From: Papilionanthe hookeriana x Papilionanthe teres
Taxonomy: Eukaryota > Streptophyta > Magnoliopsida > Asparagales > Orchidaceae
Direction of reading: 5' to 3'
NCBI GenBank assembly: GCA_022702705.1
Contig: CM040421.1
Location: forward strand, 65,864,697 to 65,928,696
Length of the DNA stretch: 64,000 nucleotides
Position numbers and translations under genes: made by a program
Shown: piece after piece, positions 12,265 to 23,185 of the stretch
How positions within the stretch are numbered: the first letter of the stretch is position 1
Layout of the letters: each line of letters starts with the position of its first letter
The notes under the pieces: generated by a model
Databases searched by the model: none
What the model was told of the DNA's origin: nothing
The model's input: only the letters and a program-made list of their open reading frames with translations

Positions 12265-12406
12265 AGGTAACAAAGTAACTAAGTAAGTAAGTAAGGAAGA
12301 AAGTATAAACATTATTTATATATAATATAGTAACTGAAAACCTTTATTTTGTAGCATGTAATTGTGTGTGTTTTTTTACTTTTTAAAAGTATTTGTGTGA
12401 TTGTAT

Positions 12407-13810
12407 ATGCATCGTAGTGGATCTATAGGTTTAGTACCTTACGATTCGGAGTTAGAGCATATTGTTAGAAAAATTAGAAAACAAAAAAAAAACAAACTGA
12501 AAATCCTTGTGAAATGGCAAATAATCAAGATAATAAGAGAAATGATATTGGAAATTTGCCAAGTCCTTTAAAAGATTATGTTAACCCAACAGCAGATGAA
12601 ATTCACATAACTATTCAAAATCCTGATGTTGCTGCTAATTCATTTGAACTTAAACCTGATATTATCCAAATGGTACAAAATAATCAATTTGGAGGAAGAC
12701 CTAATGAAGATCCAAATTTACATCTCGCTAGTTTTCTAGAACTGTGTGCTACTTTTAAATATGACGGAGTGTCTAGTGACGCTGTTAGACTTAGACTTTT
12801 TCCTTTTCATTAAGGGATAAAGCTAAGGCGTGGTTAAATTTATTACCAGCTAGATCTATTAGAACTTTCTGAGAATTATCTCAAAAGTTTCTATCAAAAT
12901 ATTTCCCTCCATTAAAGACTGCTAACCTATGAAATGATATTACATGTTTTGGTCAGTTTGAAGGAGAATCAATATATGAATCTTGGGAGAGATTTAAATA
13001 TCTTCTTAGGAAGTGCCCACATCATGCTTTACCAGATTGGTTAATAATTCAAACATTTTATAATGGATTAGTGGGATCATTGAGATCAATTATAGATATT
13101 GCTGCTGGTGGATCATTAATGTCAAAACCTTTTTATGAAGCATACACATTAATTGAAGAAATGGCTACTAATAATTTTCAATGGCCCTCTGAACGTGTAA
13201 ATCCTAAGAGATTAGTTACTGTTCATGATTCAGATATGATGACTATGATAGTTTCTCAAATTGCAGCCCTTTCTAAGAAAATAGATCAATATGGAATGAA
13301 TTATTCTCAACCATCTCAAGAGTTAGAGGAAAATTCATTTGGACAGATAACAGAATCTCAAACACCTTATGAAACTTTAAATGTAATTAATAGACCTAAC
13401 AATCCTTATTCAAATTATTATAATCCCGGTTGGAAGAATCACCAAAATTTCAATTAGAATAATAGCAATGCCAATGTTAACCCACTTTAAGGGAATAGTT
13501 CTATAAATCCAATTGGAAATTTGAAAATCTAGGAAATACCAATTTTAGACCATCTTATCCTCCTGGATTCAATAGTAACCCGCAATTTAAGGATAAGAAG
13601 TTGTCTACTGAAGAAATGTTCTGAATATGGGAAATCGATTACAAGATCGAGGTGTTGCTTATGAAAAATATTTTAAAATCGATTCGGGCATATTTTCATT
13701 TGCACTTAATAATAGACATTCGGAACGCTTCAAGTAATGTTGAGATCAATCCAAAAGATCAAAATAAGGAACAACTTAAGGCTATTCAATTAAGGAGTGG
13801 AAAATAATTC
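12407..13810 (+). pseudogene. gag: Element B: Athila-type gag (broken)
   Basis: The frame opens with MHRSGSIGLVPYDSELEHIV at 12407. The main open block 12514-12813 holds LKDYVNPTADEIHITIQNP, FELKPDIIQMVQNNQFGG, HLASFLELCATFKY and LRLFPFH. It is interrupted by a frameshift at about 12810 and a stop. The core resumes with ERFKYLLRKCPHHALPDW and an open block at 13071-13457 (GGSLMSKPFYEAYTLIEEMA). Further text to about 13810 is degraded. The order and spacing are normal for an Athila Gag. It is non-functional as it stands. Confidence 0.88.
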
Positions 13811-13819
13811 GAAACAGGA

Positions 13820-14530
13820 GTGCAAAATGAAGTTGAAATAGAAAAGGAGAAGGTGAAAATCGAAAAAGATTCAAATAAGATTTATCCAGACCTTGATTAT
13901 CCTCTTAAGCCAATGAAGATAACTGTTGAAAAAACACCACCTCTATTTCCTAAAAGATTGAAGAAACATAACAAGGATAACAGATTTGGAAAATTTTTGG
14001 AGATCCTTACGTAATTAACGATAAATATTCCTTTTGTTGAAGCATTAGAACAGATGCCTGACTATGCTAAGTTTATGAAGGTTATTCTGAAAAAAAAAAG
14101 AAAGTTTACAGATCATGAAACTGTTGCACTTAGCGGAGAGTGTAGTGCAATTATTCAGAATAAGCTTTCAAAAAACTTAAAGATCCTGGTAGTTGCATTA
14201 TTCCGTGTGCTATAGGTGAAAAATTTTTCGGAAGATCCTTATGTGATATGGGAGCTAGTATTAATCTTAAGCCTTTATCAACTTTCAAAAGGTTGGGAAT
14301 AAGAGAAATTTCTCCTTCATCTGCGACTCTTCAGTTGGTCGATCGTTCCATTACTTACCCTAATGGAGTGGTGGAAGATGTGTTAGTGAAAGTGAATAAA
14401 TTTATCTTTTCTATGGATTTTATTGTACTTGATATGGAGGAAGATAAAGAAATTCCAATCATTTTTGGAAGACCATTCCTTGCTATTGGATGAGCAGTGA
14501 TTGATGTTCAAAAAGGAGAATTAACTACGA
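13820..14530 (+). pseudogene. Element B: pre-protease and aspartic protease region (broken)
   Basis: The stretch before the protease (PLFPKRLKKHNKDNRFGKFL, VEALEQMPDYAKFMK, SGECSAIIQNK) is typical of Athila/Tat polyproteins. The protease open block is 14248-14493, with the catalytic loop written DMGAS (family form D-L/T/S-G-A-S), then LQLVDRSITYPNGVVEDVLV and IPIIFGRPFLAIG. This aspartic protease would cut Gag-Pol. A frameshift lies just before the active-site Asp and a stop lies at its end, so it is inactive in this copy. Confidence 0.85.
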
Positions 14531-14633
14531 GTGTTAATGATCAAGATGTGACCTTTAATATTTTGAAATCTATGAAGTATCCCTCAATGGAAAAAGATAA
14601 TAAATTTTTTAGGATGGTAGGTACTATGAATAT

Positions 14634-15780
14634 TTGAGAAATGATCATTTAGAAAATATATTTGAAAAAGAAGTAGAGTATGAAAATATGTTTGAAGAAG
14701 AAATTGAAAATGAAGAAAATTCATATAGTAAGAAGAATGAAGATTTCGAGTATGTTCAGGAGAGATTCGAAGTATTAGACACTATGGAAGGTGAAAATAA
14801 AAGCTTACTTCCATCTATAATAAAACCTTTTGAACTGGAGATGAAAATTCTCCCTAATCATTTGAAGTATATATTTTTAGGAGAATCATTTACCCTACTA
14901 GTTATTGTATCTTCGGAGTTAAACGATTATCAAGAACAGAAGTTGTTGGAAATTTTAAAAAGATACAAGAAAGTTTTTTGATGGACTTTGGTAGATATTA
15001 AAGGAGCTAGTCCTTTGATTTGTTTGCACAGAATTTTATTAGATGAAGAGCATAAACTGAGAGTTGATCCGTAAAGGAGATTGAATCCAAAAATGAAAGA
15101 AGTAGATAAGAAGGAGATTTTAAAATGACTGGATGCTGGAATTATTTATCCTATTTCGGATAGTGCTTGGGTGAGTCCAATACATTGTGTACCAAAAAAG
15201 GGAGGAGTGACTGTTGAAGTGAATGAATGTAATGACATTTTTCCACAAGACAAATTAATTAATGACGAATTTGTATTGACTATATGAAATTAAATGCTGC
15301 CACTAGAAAAGATCACTTTTATCTTCCTTTTCTCGATCAAATATTAGATATACTTGCTGGACATAAGTACTACTAATTTCTGGATGGATATACTGGTTAC
15401 CATCAAACACTTATTGCTCCTGAGGATCAAGAAAAGGCAACATTTACTAGCCCTTATGGAACCTTTGCTTTTTAAAAAATTCCTTTTGGACTATGTAATG
15501 CATCTGCAACATTTCAAATATGTATGATGTCTATCTTCAGTAATATGATAGATAATGGAATAGAAGTTTTCGTGGATGATTTCTCTGTATTTGGGACTTC
15601 ATTTTAAATTTGCCTTGAAAACATAGCAAAAGTTTTGGAGCTTTGTGAGAAAACAAATTTAGTTCTGAATTGGGAGAAATGTCAAATTATGCTTGCAGGA
15701 GAAATTGTGCTTGGGCATAAAATTTCTGAATATGGTATGGAGGTGATCCTGCTAAAATAAGACAGAATGAGAGATTGCCA
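14634..15780 (+). pseudogene. Element B: reverse transcriptase (broken)
   Basis: It starts with the linker block 14634-14981 (QERFEVLDTMEGENKSLLPS, LPNHLKYIFLGES, LLEILKRYKKVF). RT motifs then appear in shifting frames: DAGIIYPISDSAWVSPIHCV, the palm text around 15360-15420, PFGLCNASATFQ at about 15480, and the catalytic box FVDDFSVFGTSF at about 15570. The two catalytic Asp residues of the Y/F-x-D-D box are present. Several frameshifts and stops make it non-functional. The Ty3/gypsy assignment rests on the protease-RT-RNase H-integrase order. Confidence 0.85.
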
Positions 15781-15789
15781 CCACCCACA

Positions 15790-16400
15790 ATCGTGAGAGA
15801 GGTGAGGAGTTTTTTTGGAGACTCTGGATTTTACAGGCGATATATTAAAGATTTTTTCTAAAATTACTAAACCTTTGTGCCAACTTCTAGAAAATAATAG
15901 AAAATTTGATTTTAATGATGAATGTTTGAGTGCTTTCAAATTATTGAAAGAGAAATTAATCAGTACACCTATAATTGTTTCACCAGATTGGGAGAAACCA
16001 TTTGAACTTATGTGTGATGCTAGTGATTATGTGATCGAAGTAGAATTGGGGCAAAGGCATGATAAAGTTTTCAATGTCATTTACTATGCTAGTGAAACTT
16101 TTAATGAGGCTCAAATTAATTATACCACTATTGAAAGAGAGTTATTAGTTATAGTATTTACTTTTGAAAAGTTTAGACCTTATTTAATTGGAGCTAAAAG
16201 TATTGTGCATACAGACCATTCGGCTATCAAATATTTAAAGTAAAAGAAGGATACAAAACCTAGACTAATTAGATGGATACTTCTTCTGTAAGAATTTGAT
16301 CTTATGATAGTTGATAGGAAGGGAGCTGATAACCAAATAGTTGATCATCTGTCAAGATTTGACTATGATAAATTATTTGAATTTTAGAAGAAAGTTACAG
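15790..16400 (+). pseudogene. Element B: RNase H domain (broken)
   Basis: The open block 15815-16243 carries the RT connection (LLENNRKFDFNDECLSAFKL) and the RNase H core: FELMCDASDYVIEVELGQR (first Asp), YYASETFNEAQINYTTIERE (Glu) and IVHTDHSAIKYL (second Asp). Text continuing to 16400 includes the IADHLSR-like element, here IVDHLSRF. There is no additional archaeal-type RNase H, in contrast to element G. It degrades the RNA strand during reverse transcription. Confidence 0.85.
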
Positions 16401-16432
16401 AAACTTTCCCCGATGAACAACTTTATACTATT

Positions 16433-17735
16433 ATGGGAAGAAATTTGCCTTGGTATGCTGATATTGTGAATTATATTGTAAGTGATACTATACCATCTGA
16501 TCTAACAAGACAACAACAAAAGAAGTTTAAATATGATGCAAGATTTTATTTTCTGGATGAGCCCTATCTATATAAACAATGTAAGGATCTGATTATTAGG
16601 AGATGTTTGCCACAGGAAGAAACGAATTTGATTATTCAACGATGTCATGATTCTGAATTTGGAGGTCATTTTAGTGTTAATGAAACTGCTTTTAAGATTT
16701 TACAATCTGGATTTTATAAGCCTACTCTTTTTAAGGATGTTTATAAATATATTAAATCATGTGATCAATGTCAGAGAGTAGGTAATATCTCTAGAAGAAA
16801 TGAAACGCCTCTAAACTATAATTTGGAAGTTGAAATTTTTTATGTATAGGGATTAGATTTTAGGGATCATTTACATCTTCATTTAGAAATTTATATATAC
16901 TGGTTGCCGTTGATTATGTCTCAATATGGATTGAAGCTATTGCTTTACCTAGATGTGATGCTTGGAGTGTTTCAAAATTTTTAAAGAAAATTATATTTAT
17001 AAGATATGAAATGTCGAGAGCGATTATAACTGATGGTGGAACCTATTTCAGGAATAATCAAATTAAGAGATTTATTGAGAAATATAATATTATTCATAGA
17101 ATTTTTGCTGCTTATCATCCCCAGACTAGTGGCTTAGTATAAGTGTCTAATCCTAAAATTAAAAGAATTTTGGAGAAAACTGTGGATAACCATAAATTAG
17201 ATTGGTCTGCTCGATTAGATATTGTTTTATGGGCTTATAGGACTGCTTTTAAAACCCTTATTGGAATGTCTCTTTTTAGACTAGTGTTTGGTAAGACTTG
17301 CCATTTACAGGTTGAATTGGAGCATAAATCATATTCGGGGATAAAAGAGTTGAATTTTAATTTAAAAAATGCTGAAGAAAAGAGATTTACCAATTGAATG
17401 AATTGGAAGATATTAAAAACGCATCTTATCACAATGACAAGATCTATAAAGAAAAAATGAAATTGTGGCATGATTGGAAGATATTGAAAAAGAAATTTGA
17501 ATTTGGATAAAAAGTTTTGTTATACAACACAAGATTGAACATATTTCCTAGAAAGCTCAAGTCTAGATGGTTAGGACCTTTTACAGTTGTAAAAGTTCAT
17601 TCTTTTGGAACTGTTGATATTAAAGATTCTGATACTGGAAAGATTTTTAAAATTAATGTCCATCGATTAAAGCCTTATTTTGACGGGTTTCAACCTGACT
17701 TCAAAGAGGTTTTAATGCTATGTCATTTTGATTAA
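16433..17735 (+). pseudogene. Element B: integrase (broken)
   Basis: The N-terminal H2C2 zinc-binding region is in block 16433-16849 (HDSEFGGH ... CDQCQRVGNISRR). The catalytic core follows in broken frames (ITDGGTYFRNN for the second Asp; the third motif region AAYHPQTSGLV at 17108-17140). The C-terminal part is at 17143-17397 and 17517-17735 (LKSRWLGPFTVVKVHSFGTV). Stops occur at about 16848, 17140 and 17396. The product would insert the cDNA into chromosomes; it is inactive in this copy. Confidence 0.87.
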
Positions 17736-17750
17736 CTGTATGGTTTGTCA

Positions 17751-17789
17751 GGCTGACGACGTTAAACCAAGTGCATGAGGTGCAACCCA
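17751..17789 (+). other. Conserved post-integrase motif (copy in B)
   Basis: The sequence after the integrase stop has GACGACGTTAAACCAAGTGC and then GGTGCAACCC. The same motif is present after integrase in D and, without integrase, in A. Confidence 0.65.
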
Positions 17790-17958
17790 TATGTATCTTT
17801 GTGGTGTGTTTGCTTGTTTGTTGTAATTGTGCTTTTTATATATTTATTTTTAAATTTTAATCACTCCTAAATACTTTTAAAATTGATAAAAATTGGATCG
17901 AATTAAGATATTGGAATATTTTGGGCCAAACAAAGTTCGGTGAGAATTTTTTACCACT

Positions 17959-18023
17959 AGCGCCGCCGGGGCCCAATTACAAAGAAGTTTCTAAACTTAC
18001 AGGTTTGAGCGCTACCGGCGCCC
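17959..18023 (+). repeat. GGCGCC-type palindromic words in the 3' internal region of B
   Basis: GCGCCGCCGGGGCCC at 17960-17974 and GCGCTACCGGCGCCC at 18009-18023. B's own LTR has GGCGCCGCCGGCGCC at 10738. The same kind of word is therefore present both in the LTR and between integrase and the last ORF. Confidence 0.65.
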
Positions 18024-18244
18024 AAAACCTGTTGACGGTTTTTGGATTTTCAAAATGCGAGTTTTGGAGGTTTTGAGCTGGATCTTTGTCCTTATAACTC
18101 TCTACACTCCATTTTAGACTTCCAAACTCCATAAAAATAAAAACTACCATTTCCAATTCGCATCCCTTGGATTCATACTCTATAGAAACCCCTCGATCTC
18201 ACATTTTTAACAGAAGGAAGTTTATGAGTTTTGAGGCACAGTGA

Positions 18245-18754
18245 TTGTTCAACAAAGTAATGATGAAGAGGAGGATTACCAAAGAAAGTGTCATTTTGAA
18301 TTTTTGTATTCAAACTGGGAGGTCGATTGACATTGGTAATATAATTGTGAAATCTATTTTGGGATTAATTGTTCATGTGTCTAACTATGGGCTTGGACAC
18401 CCGTCCACCATATTTTTGTTATGTAGTCAATCACAAGTTCCATATGAGAGTTGGGAAAAGGTTATTCTTCCATGGAGGCCTATTAATCCAACTAATCTTT
18501 ATGACTACCAAACAGTGGGAGATGAAGATGATATGATTTTACATGCTGATCAACTAACACAGACTTCACAACCGATTCAACCCTATTTTCCTAAACGTTC
18601 CAGAATGATACTGAAGAGGATCAAACAGTTGGAGAAAGAGGTACAGAACATTATGAATGTAATCAATAATATTTCTAATTTATTCGATCATATAGATTGG
18701 AGGATGAAGGAACAATTTGATCACACTGGTCGAATTGAGAAGGGGCCTGATTAA
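18245..18754 (+). CDS. Element B: post-integrase ORF, putative plant transposon protein domain plus coiled coil (partial)
   Basis: A 169-codon open frame, cut off at its N-terminus relative to its homologue in D (33487-34660). Text such as VILNFCIQTGRSIDIGNIIV and GHPSTIFLLCSQSQVPYESW matches the conserved C-terminal half of the putative plant transposon protein family. The last 60 residues (RIKQLEKEVQNIMNVINNIS) have heptad-like spacing and may form a coiled coil. Members of this family lie downstream of integrase in Athila-like elements; no enzyme activity is established. No membrane segment of an env-like protein is seen. The start chosen is the first Met of the open frame, but the original start is probably upstream near 18180. 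Confidence 0.6.
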   Translation: MFNKVMMKRRITKESVILNFCIQTGRSIDIGNIIVKSILGLIVHVSNYGLGHPSTIFLLCSQSQVPYESWEKVILPWRPINPTNLYDYQTVGDEDDMILHADQLTQTSQPIQPYFPKRSRMILKRIKQLEKEVQNIMNVINNISNLFDHIDWRMKEQFDHTGRIEKGPD

Positions 18755-18839
18755 TTTGATGAAGAAGAATGCGGTGATTGTTGAGGATTCATCTGATGAC
18801 TTCATATTGTTTAAGAGATCTTCATATTGTTTTTGCTTG

Positions 18840-19053
18840 ATTTGTGAGGATCTTCATATTGTTTTTGTTTGTTTTCAAAATTTTCTAATAGTACGTTCTA
18901 ATTTTGAATCTTAATGCACTAAACCTATGGATCCAATCCTACACACATAAAATCACACAAAACACGCTAAAAAAATAAGTAAGCACACACAATTTTAAAC
19001 TATAAAGTAAAGGTTTTCAAATACTACAATTTAACAGTTACCGTTTTATACCT
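18840..19053 (-). other. Inverted leader and gag start of element E (minus strand)
   Basis: The reverse complement aligns with B's leader at 12380-12510, including GATCCATAGGTTTAGT and ACGTACTATTAGAAAA. It is joined tail to tail to the 3' end of B at about 18840, with no polypurine tract between. Confidence 0.6.
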
Positions 19054-19071
19054 TCACAGACAACGACGCCA
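19054..19071 (-). other. Degenerate primer-binding site of element E
   Basis: Reverse-complement match to TGGCGCCGTTGCCGGGGA at 14 of 18 positions, 6 bases from the LTR end. Confidence 0.7.
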
Positions 19072-19077
19072 AAAAAA

Positions 19078-20746
19078 TGATGTTCGGTGCGCTACCTCAA
19101 ATGTAAATATTCAAAAGATAGTTTCAATTCAGTTTCACGATAAGATTAATTTAATAATTAAGCAGTTACTTTTATACGCAAGTATACATATTGTTCAAGT
19201 AATATAAGGCTCTAGTGAAGTCCTGGTTATCGATCCCACGAGGAAGGTTGGAACTTTTTTAAAATCTAGTAAATATTTGAAATCCAATACTCAATTCACA
19301 ATGCATATTCAAGTACTATTTAGGTTTCTTGTGAAAATATAATTAAAGCTAAATTAACTAAAATTACTTTCTAAATTTCTAAACTGAATTAAGTAACACA
19401 CACTAAGTTTAGTATTGTAAGGTTAGAATATGGAAAAGTATATTTCCTCTGCAATGATTCTATGATGAGTGATTGATATAGATTGATAATAAATTTGTAT
19501 TTTGCCAACTAGGTGCATTCATATTCTTTACCCTCATCAGAGTACCCCCTCTTCCATGTTATGTAAAGAACATTGATAAATCCTAGGCTTAGTCACTAAA
19601 TCTATGATTAGGCTGGGAGGATACTGGCTCTCACTTCAGAGCTCCCACTTCCCTTCACTTGAAGGCTAACCCTAGCTTTAGTTACCAAACTTTAGGAACA
19701 AATTGGAGATTTCAGTCTGTCACTCTAAAATCTCTAATTAGACGCACATCAAACCACATTTTCCTATTTATTTGCACTCAATTCCCATGAACTTTGCAAA
19801 ATTCATTCATGGACATTAAATGAATCATTTACTATTGTTGTAAAACACTTAGTCCTTTTGAATTGAATATTTCACAACAAATTTTAACAATTCAATTGGC
19901 CAGATCGAAAGTAAATGAAGTTCTAAGTGAAAAATCATCATAATTTCTTAACATTTTTATGGCACATCAAATCTACATCAACACTTCACCACATCTCATT
20001 GCAAGAAGAAAGACAAAGAAATCTGCTCAGAATTCATGAGGAAGATACAACAATATATGAATTTTATATATAAAAGCAAAGTCATACAAACCAAAAAAGT
20101 AAATACAACTTATCTTAATTTCTTCCCCAAGCAAATCTCTTGAAGTTCCTTTGAATCCTTTTCTCTCTTCACTACAACACTCAATTCTCTCTTTAGAATA
20201 GTAAGGAAGAAGTAATCTCTCACTTTCCTTCTTCTCCTACACTCTTTAGAGAAGAATCCCTCACAAAACAAAACTTCTACACACTTACCACACACTCTCC
20301 ACAAACCCTAACACACTTTCCTCACTCCAAAATGTTTCTCTCCCTCTCCTCTCTCACTTTCTTGGCATACAAATCTGTTTAAAATAGTTTAGAAATGAAT
20401 TAGCCAAGAGTTTCCTCAAGCAACCCTTCAAAAAGCGTCCAATTACATTAAATTTTACTTTCTCCGACATTGGGTGCCAGCGGCGCTGGGCCGCCTTTTA
20501 AATTCTGAACTCTCTGGAATTGGGAGCCAAAGGTGCCCATTCTTATGTCGGCGGCGCCAGTAGGCTGCATTCTTCATTTTCCCTCTTTTTGCTCCAAATC
20601 CATTCCTTTTCGCTTCCTTTTACTCCAACCACCTAAAATCATCATACATGTATCAAAACATGAAAAATACCTTACTTTAAAGTATAATATCACTAAAAAT
20701 GAGTAGAAATTATATAGCAAAAATCTAACATATTTTTGGTGCATCA
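19078..20746 (-). mobile_element. Inverted LTR E (Athila-like, same subfamily as 10553-12240)
   Basis: The minus-strand start is TGATGCACCA at 20746 and the end is CATCA at 19078; 1,669 bp. It aligns with the LTR of B along its length by eye, with many substitutions. GC-rich words GCCAGCGGCGCTGG (20477-20490) and GCGGCGCC (about 20561) sit where B has its palindromes. It is followed in its own sense by a PBS and a leader but by no gag. The flanking bases at 20747 do not match those before 10553, so B plus E do not look like one simple insertion. Confidence 0.8.
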
Positions 20747-21775
20747 ATGGTCAAAATTTGTACTTTTGGTTTAGTTTGAGATTGAGCTTGTAATTGGGTC
20801 AAATTGGACTTGTATTTGGGTTAGATTGGTCTTAGGCATGATGAATTTGAGTTTCGAATTGAAATTTAGGAGGATTGGGATCAATTGGGTAGGCATTGGA
20901 GGTAATTTGGGTACTTTGGGCCTAAAGTAGAAATTTGGAGCTATTAGTCAAAATGGGTCAGTTTAGTCAAATTAGGTTCAACAAAATCGTTCAAATTGAT
21001 TTTGGGGATACTTGGAATGATTTTGGAATTTTTGTGACTTTTTGGAATTTTTTTAATTTGGAGGGGAATTTTGGTAATTTTGGCATTTTTGGGGGTATTT
21101 TGGGTAATTTTGTGAATTTTGGTTAATTTTGATGCTCGAGAACATTTTGGAATGTGTTTTGGGGGAAGTTGGGTAATTTGAACAGTTTGGGAAGTTTTGG
21201 TCAAAAATTAGGGTTTAGGGGTATTTGGGCAATTTGGTGGAGTTTAGGGGTAAGGGGTCAAAAGATAGAAATTTGGTAAGATTGGGTGTCAATTGAGAAT
21301 GTTAAACCATTTGAGCCACGGAACAAGAGAAATCCCACTTTGGATCCTCTATGCATTGGTTATAGCCTAAGGCCAAGAGCTTGGGGAACCACCCACATGA
21401 ATTTCCAAAAGAGTAGGGGGTAAGTATAGGCATGTTTGGTTTAGAGTTGTCAAGTAGTGAATGTAAGTGTAAAGTTTAGGTGTGTGTGTGCATGTGAGCC
21501 TGACCCAGACCAGACTACCTAGGGTGAGTCCTAAGGCTTGACCATCCTGTAGGGAACACCTCTTGAGCTTCGTGATGCTTAGTCTCATCCTCCTAAGTAC
21601 TTAGAGGTTAGACATTAAGCATTTGAAACTTCAAGTGAAGGAAAGAGGTGTTTTGAATTTATATGGGGTAAGGCTCCCATCATTAGTCTTCTAATATAGT
21701 CACGAGGAAAGTCCCATGGCTAGACCCTAGGCTTCTCTAAAGAAAGACTAGACCTCAAAAAAAGTGAGGTCAACA
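20747..21775 (-). mobile_element. LTR fragment L of a long Tat-type LTR
   Basis: It resembles 31480-32639 of J in content: repeated TTTGGG words, a tract of TTTTGGTAATTT words, then CCTAGG, and the closing CTCAAAA..GTGAGGTCAACA. The end at 21775 is the same terminal word as J (32639) and G's LTR (56259), namely TGTTGAC on the minus strand. The fragment breaks off at 20746, where the Athila LTR E begins. Short ORFs on both strands here look like low-complexity by-products. Confidence 0.65.
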
Positions 21776-22306
21776 ATAGAGCCCATGCCTGAAGCCTCTA
21801 CTGGTGCCAAACCGCTCCAACTAGCATGACCACACCTGACTTTGAAGTGGCCATGCCAACTTAACAGAGAAGCTGACCTAATTACCCCATAGTACGAGCA
21901 TGACCATACCGGTTTAAGTGATTCGTGCTATTTCATGCGAATTGTCCTAAAAGCTCACCGTTAATGTCTGTTTAACCTATGAATAAGCGATTTTTAACTA
22001 GTTTTAATACAAAAATTGTATAATGAGATGTGGTTGGTCCATGCATCTTTTGGAAAGGGGAGAAGATCCTTAACAGAAGATATCTCCTCCCTTGGCCAGA
22101 ACACTCGAGGGATCGAGTAGCATTCGAGTGAACAGCAGGAGAGTGAGGCAGAGAGTTTTTTTCCTATCAAAATTTCATCTTCTTCCTATTTTCTTCATGA
22201 TCTTCTTCTTTTTCTTCCTTCATAGATCTATTGAGGAAAGAGTGAGGAAAGCTTGGCAGAATCTTCTTGGAGGTAAGGTTTCATCTCCTTTAGAAAAGGA
22301 GAGATT
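21776..22306. other. Unassigned sequence with an odd ORF
   Basis: No known element or gene is recognised. An ORF at 22092-22376 (94 codons; Leu/Phe-rich stretch after a basic start) overlaps a T-rich tract and runs into the next LTR, so I do not accept it as a gene. The last bases before 22307 are purine-rich (GAAAAGGAGAGA) and could be the polypurine tract of a plus-strand element whose body is lost. Confidence 0.3.
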
Positions 22307-23135
22307 TGATATACCTATAATATATAATATTTTTGTAAACATTTTTATACCTATTTTTGATGATATTGCACTTTAATGGAAGATATTTTTTTGTTTTTCT
22401 TTCAATTACAATTAAATGGACTAAATATGATAAAAAAAGTGAAGAAGTATCAAATTTGGAGCAAAAATGAAGAAGGTGTTAAAATGAACTGGGGTGCCTA
22501 AGCGCCTAGATCTGGCGCCTAAGTGCCATCAAACAGAAAAGGCCACGGCTAAGCGCTAGAGGCCTTGCACTTAAGCAAAGGATAGTTACTTTGCAATTTC
22601 AAGGAATTTTTGGTGAATTTTGAAAAGGTGTTTGAGGCACCATTTGGTACAAACGTGGGTAACTGATCAAGTGTGCCAAAATACATTCAAATTTCACTTG
22701 AAATGATGCAACTTTTAGGTAGATTCATTGAATATGGACACATTTTGAAGAAACACCAAGATGCCTTTTAGAAAAGTATAAAAGAAAGGGCTTGAAAAGA
22801 AGAATGAGAGAAATAAGAGTTAGTTTTTAGAGAAGTTTTTAAAGTAATTAGAGAGTATTTATAGTATGAAGTTGTAGGATTATTACTTAGAGATTCTTCA
22901 CACTTATGTCATTCCTAGTGAAGGGAAGGTAGGTAGAGATTTCTAAGTAAAAATCCATTATTTTAGCGAGATTTAAACCCCTTGGGTTAGGCGACAAGTC
23001 CTAAGGAGTCTTGTAAGAGAAAGTAAGAGATTCAAAGGAACTTCAAGAGTTTGGTGGAGAGAAACATGAGATAAGTTTTTATCTTTGTGCTTCATTTGGT
23101 TTTAATTGAAGACTTCTTGTGTTTTTGACCCAATA
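22307..23135 (+). mobile_element. Truncated LTR M (Athila-like, D-related subfamily)
   Basis: It starts TGATATACCT after a purine-rich tract and carries the common LTR text TTTTGATGATATTGCACTTT, then paired words GCCTAAGCGCCTAG and GGCGCCTAAGTGCC (22496-22530). It stops at about 23135, where it is joined to the inverted leader of D (GACCCAATATAAATATATGCG). About half of a normal LTR is missing. With the D 3' LTR it forms an inverted pair. Confidence 0.6.
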
Positions 23136-23161
23136 TAAATATATGCGAACTAAAATCTTCT

Positions 23162-23179
23162 TCCCTAGAAACGGCGCCA
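23162..23179 (-). other. Primer-binding site after the 3' LTR of D
   Basis: Reverse complement TGGCGCCGTTTCTAGGGA, three mismatches to the tRNA-Asp complement. A PBS after a 3' LTR means this LTR was shared with a further minus-strand element, of which only the leader remains (23136-23161). Confidence 0.75.
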
Positions 23180-23185
23180 AAAACT

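Noticed and set aside
10548..20751. Target-site duplication around the B/E composite
   Set aside because: The five bases before 10553 (AGATA) and after 20746 (ATGGT) differ.
20935..21204. Asn/Phe/Gly-rich or Lys/Pro-rich ORFs in fragment L
   Set aside because: They arise from repeated TTTTGG words in an LTR fragment and overlap on opposite strands.
22092..22376. 94-codon ORF as a small membrane protein gene
   Set aside because: The hydrophobic part is a T/C-rich low-complexity tract and the frame runs into an LTR at 22307.
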